Assembly: GCA_000697335.1 (NCBI GenBank)
Contig: JNEM01010045.1
Location: 1-10,076 of the forward strand
Length of the DNA: 10,076 nt
Direction of reading: 5' to 3'
Source of the DNA: Conidiobolus incongruus B7586
Taxonomy: Eukaryota; Entomophthoromycota; Entomophthoromycetes; Entomophthorales; Conidiobolaceae
Made by a program: the position numbers and the translations under genes. Below are positions 9,601 through 10,076 of the stretch, in pieces (position 1 is the first letter of the stretch; each line of letters starts with the position of its first letter). The notes beneath the pieces were generated by a model. It had not been told where the DNA came from, searched no databases, and was given only the letters and a program-made list of their open reading frames with translations.

Positions 9601-10076
9601 ATGAACAATCAAGGTTATCCACCTCCAAGCTCTGGTTATCAACAAGGTCATCCTCCTCCACCAAACTCTGGATACCAACAAGGCTATCAACAGGGATATC
9701 AACAAGGATATAACCAACCTCCCCCTCAATCCCCAAGCCAGGCCAATCCATATCAAAGTAACCCTACTTCTAGTAGCAATGGTAAAGCTATTAATATTAA
9801 ATATTCAACCTTTAAATAACTTTTTTATTTGCAGATATGCAACTTATGTCCTTTTTCAGAATGGTTGACACGTAATTATAATACTTTATTTCAATAATAT
9901 TCAGTAAACTTATTAAATAATATAGAGACGGAAGTGGTCAAATTTCCGCCATCGAATTACAACGCGCTTTAATTAATGGGGATTGGACCCCATTCAGTAT
10001 TGAAACTGTATGTCTTCTAATAGATCTCTTCGACCGCGATTTCTCAGGTACACTGGATTTCAACGAATTTCGCGGA
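9601..10076 (+). CDS. Penta-EF-hand (ALG-2 / Pef1-type) calcium-binding protein, 5' part
   Basis: This is a calcium-sensor protein of the PEF family (ALG-2/PDCD6, peflin, yeast Pef1). Members bind calcium, dimerise through EF5 and recruit partners in membrane traffic, membrane repair or budding. I read the exons as 9601-9781, 9835-9871 and 9926 to the window edge, with 53- and 54-nt GT-AG introns. The 369 nt give 123 in-frame residues. The first 60 form a low-complexity tail rich in Gly, Tyr, Gln and Pro, with GYQQ repeats, as in peflin and Pef1. EF1 is FFRMVDTDGSGQISAIEL, with loop ligands D72, D74, S76, Q78 and E83. Then comes NGDWTPFSIET, the typical PEF linker, and EF2 DRDFSGTLDFNEF with loop ligands D109, D111, S113, T115 and E120. 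Both loops look able to bind calcium. EF3-EF5 should lie beyond the right edge. The start is the only ATG opening the frame and has A at -3. The gene is divergent from COPA. Confidence 0.9.
9670..9714 (+). repeat. Tandem 12-bp repeat encoding Gly-Tyr-Gln-Gln
   Basis: Three full 12-nt units at 9670-9681, 9682-9693 and 9694-9705, plus a partial unit GGATATAAC, encode GYQQ-GYQQ-GYQQ-GYN in the PEF protein tail. Further upstream, GYQQGH is a related unit. The units differ at silent third positions (TAC/TAT, CAA/CAG, GGA/GGC), so the array is not brand new and the amino-acid pattern seems to be kept. Confidence 0.85.

Noticed and set aside
9542-9751. Minus-strand open frame of 69 codons opposite the PEF gene start
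   Set aside because: It is the complement of the GYQQ/proline repeat region, with a compositionally biased product and no independent support.

Overview
This window looks like nuclear DNA from an AT-rich fungus. Three protein-coding genes with short spliceosomal introns sit in extremely AT-rich, mostly gene-free sequence. The introns are GT-AG and mostly 47-60 nt, with one of 88 nt. The exons are clearly richer in GC than the spacers. The alpha-coatomer N-terminus (MKMLTKFESKS), the PHO13-type phosphatase and the Q/G/Y/P-rich penta-EF-hand protein all fit fungi. The very AT-rich deserts suggest an early-diverging lineage, such as Glomeromycotina or another zygomycete-grade or chytrid-grade fungus. 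That placement is an inference with low certainty.

Layout from left to right: (1) 1-766 is an AT-rich desert. Its first ~540 bp is one arm of a diverged inverted repeat. (2) 767-2012, minus strand, is a complete eight-exon gene for a HAD-superfamily phosphatase of the 4-nitrophenylphosphatase / phosphoglycolate phosphatase (PHO13) type, 296 aa. (3) 2013-5188 is a 3.2-kb stretch with no supported gene. It holds the upstream region of the phosphatase gene, a slightly less AT-rich unidentified block at about 2500-3600 that may be a decayed insertion, the second inverted-repeat arm at about 3700-4250, and very AT-rich sequence up to the coatomer gene. (4) 5189-9138, minus strand, is the alpha subunit of the COPI coatomer (COPA/RET1): five exons, about 1229 aa. 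The reading frame is continuous apart from one extra base near 7280. (5) 9139-9600 is a 462-bp spacer between divergent genes, the likely shared promoter region. (6) 9601-10076, plus strand, is the 5' part of a penta-EF-hand (PEF) protein gene of the ALG-2/Pef1 type. It has three exons in the window and runs off the right edge.

The genes do not form an operon-like unit. COPA makes the main scaffold subunit of the Golgi-to-ER vesicle coat. The divergent PEF gene encodes a calcium sensor whose animal relative ALG-2 acts on the COPII coat, so a shared promoter is a mild hint of co-expression. The phosphatase is a soluble housekeeping or metabolite-repair enzyme. No new multi-gene system is visible. 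The points most worth a second look are the single-base frame break in COPA, with an overlapping frame-restoring candidate intron, and the inverted-repeat pair that brackets the phosphatase gene.
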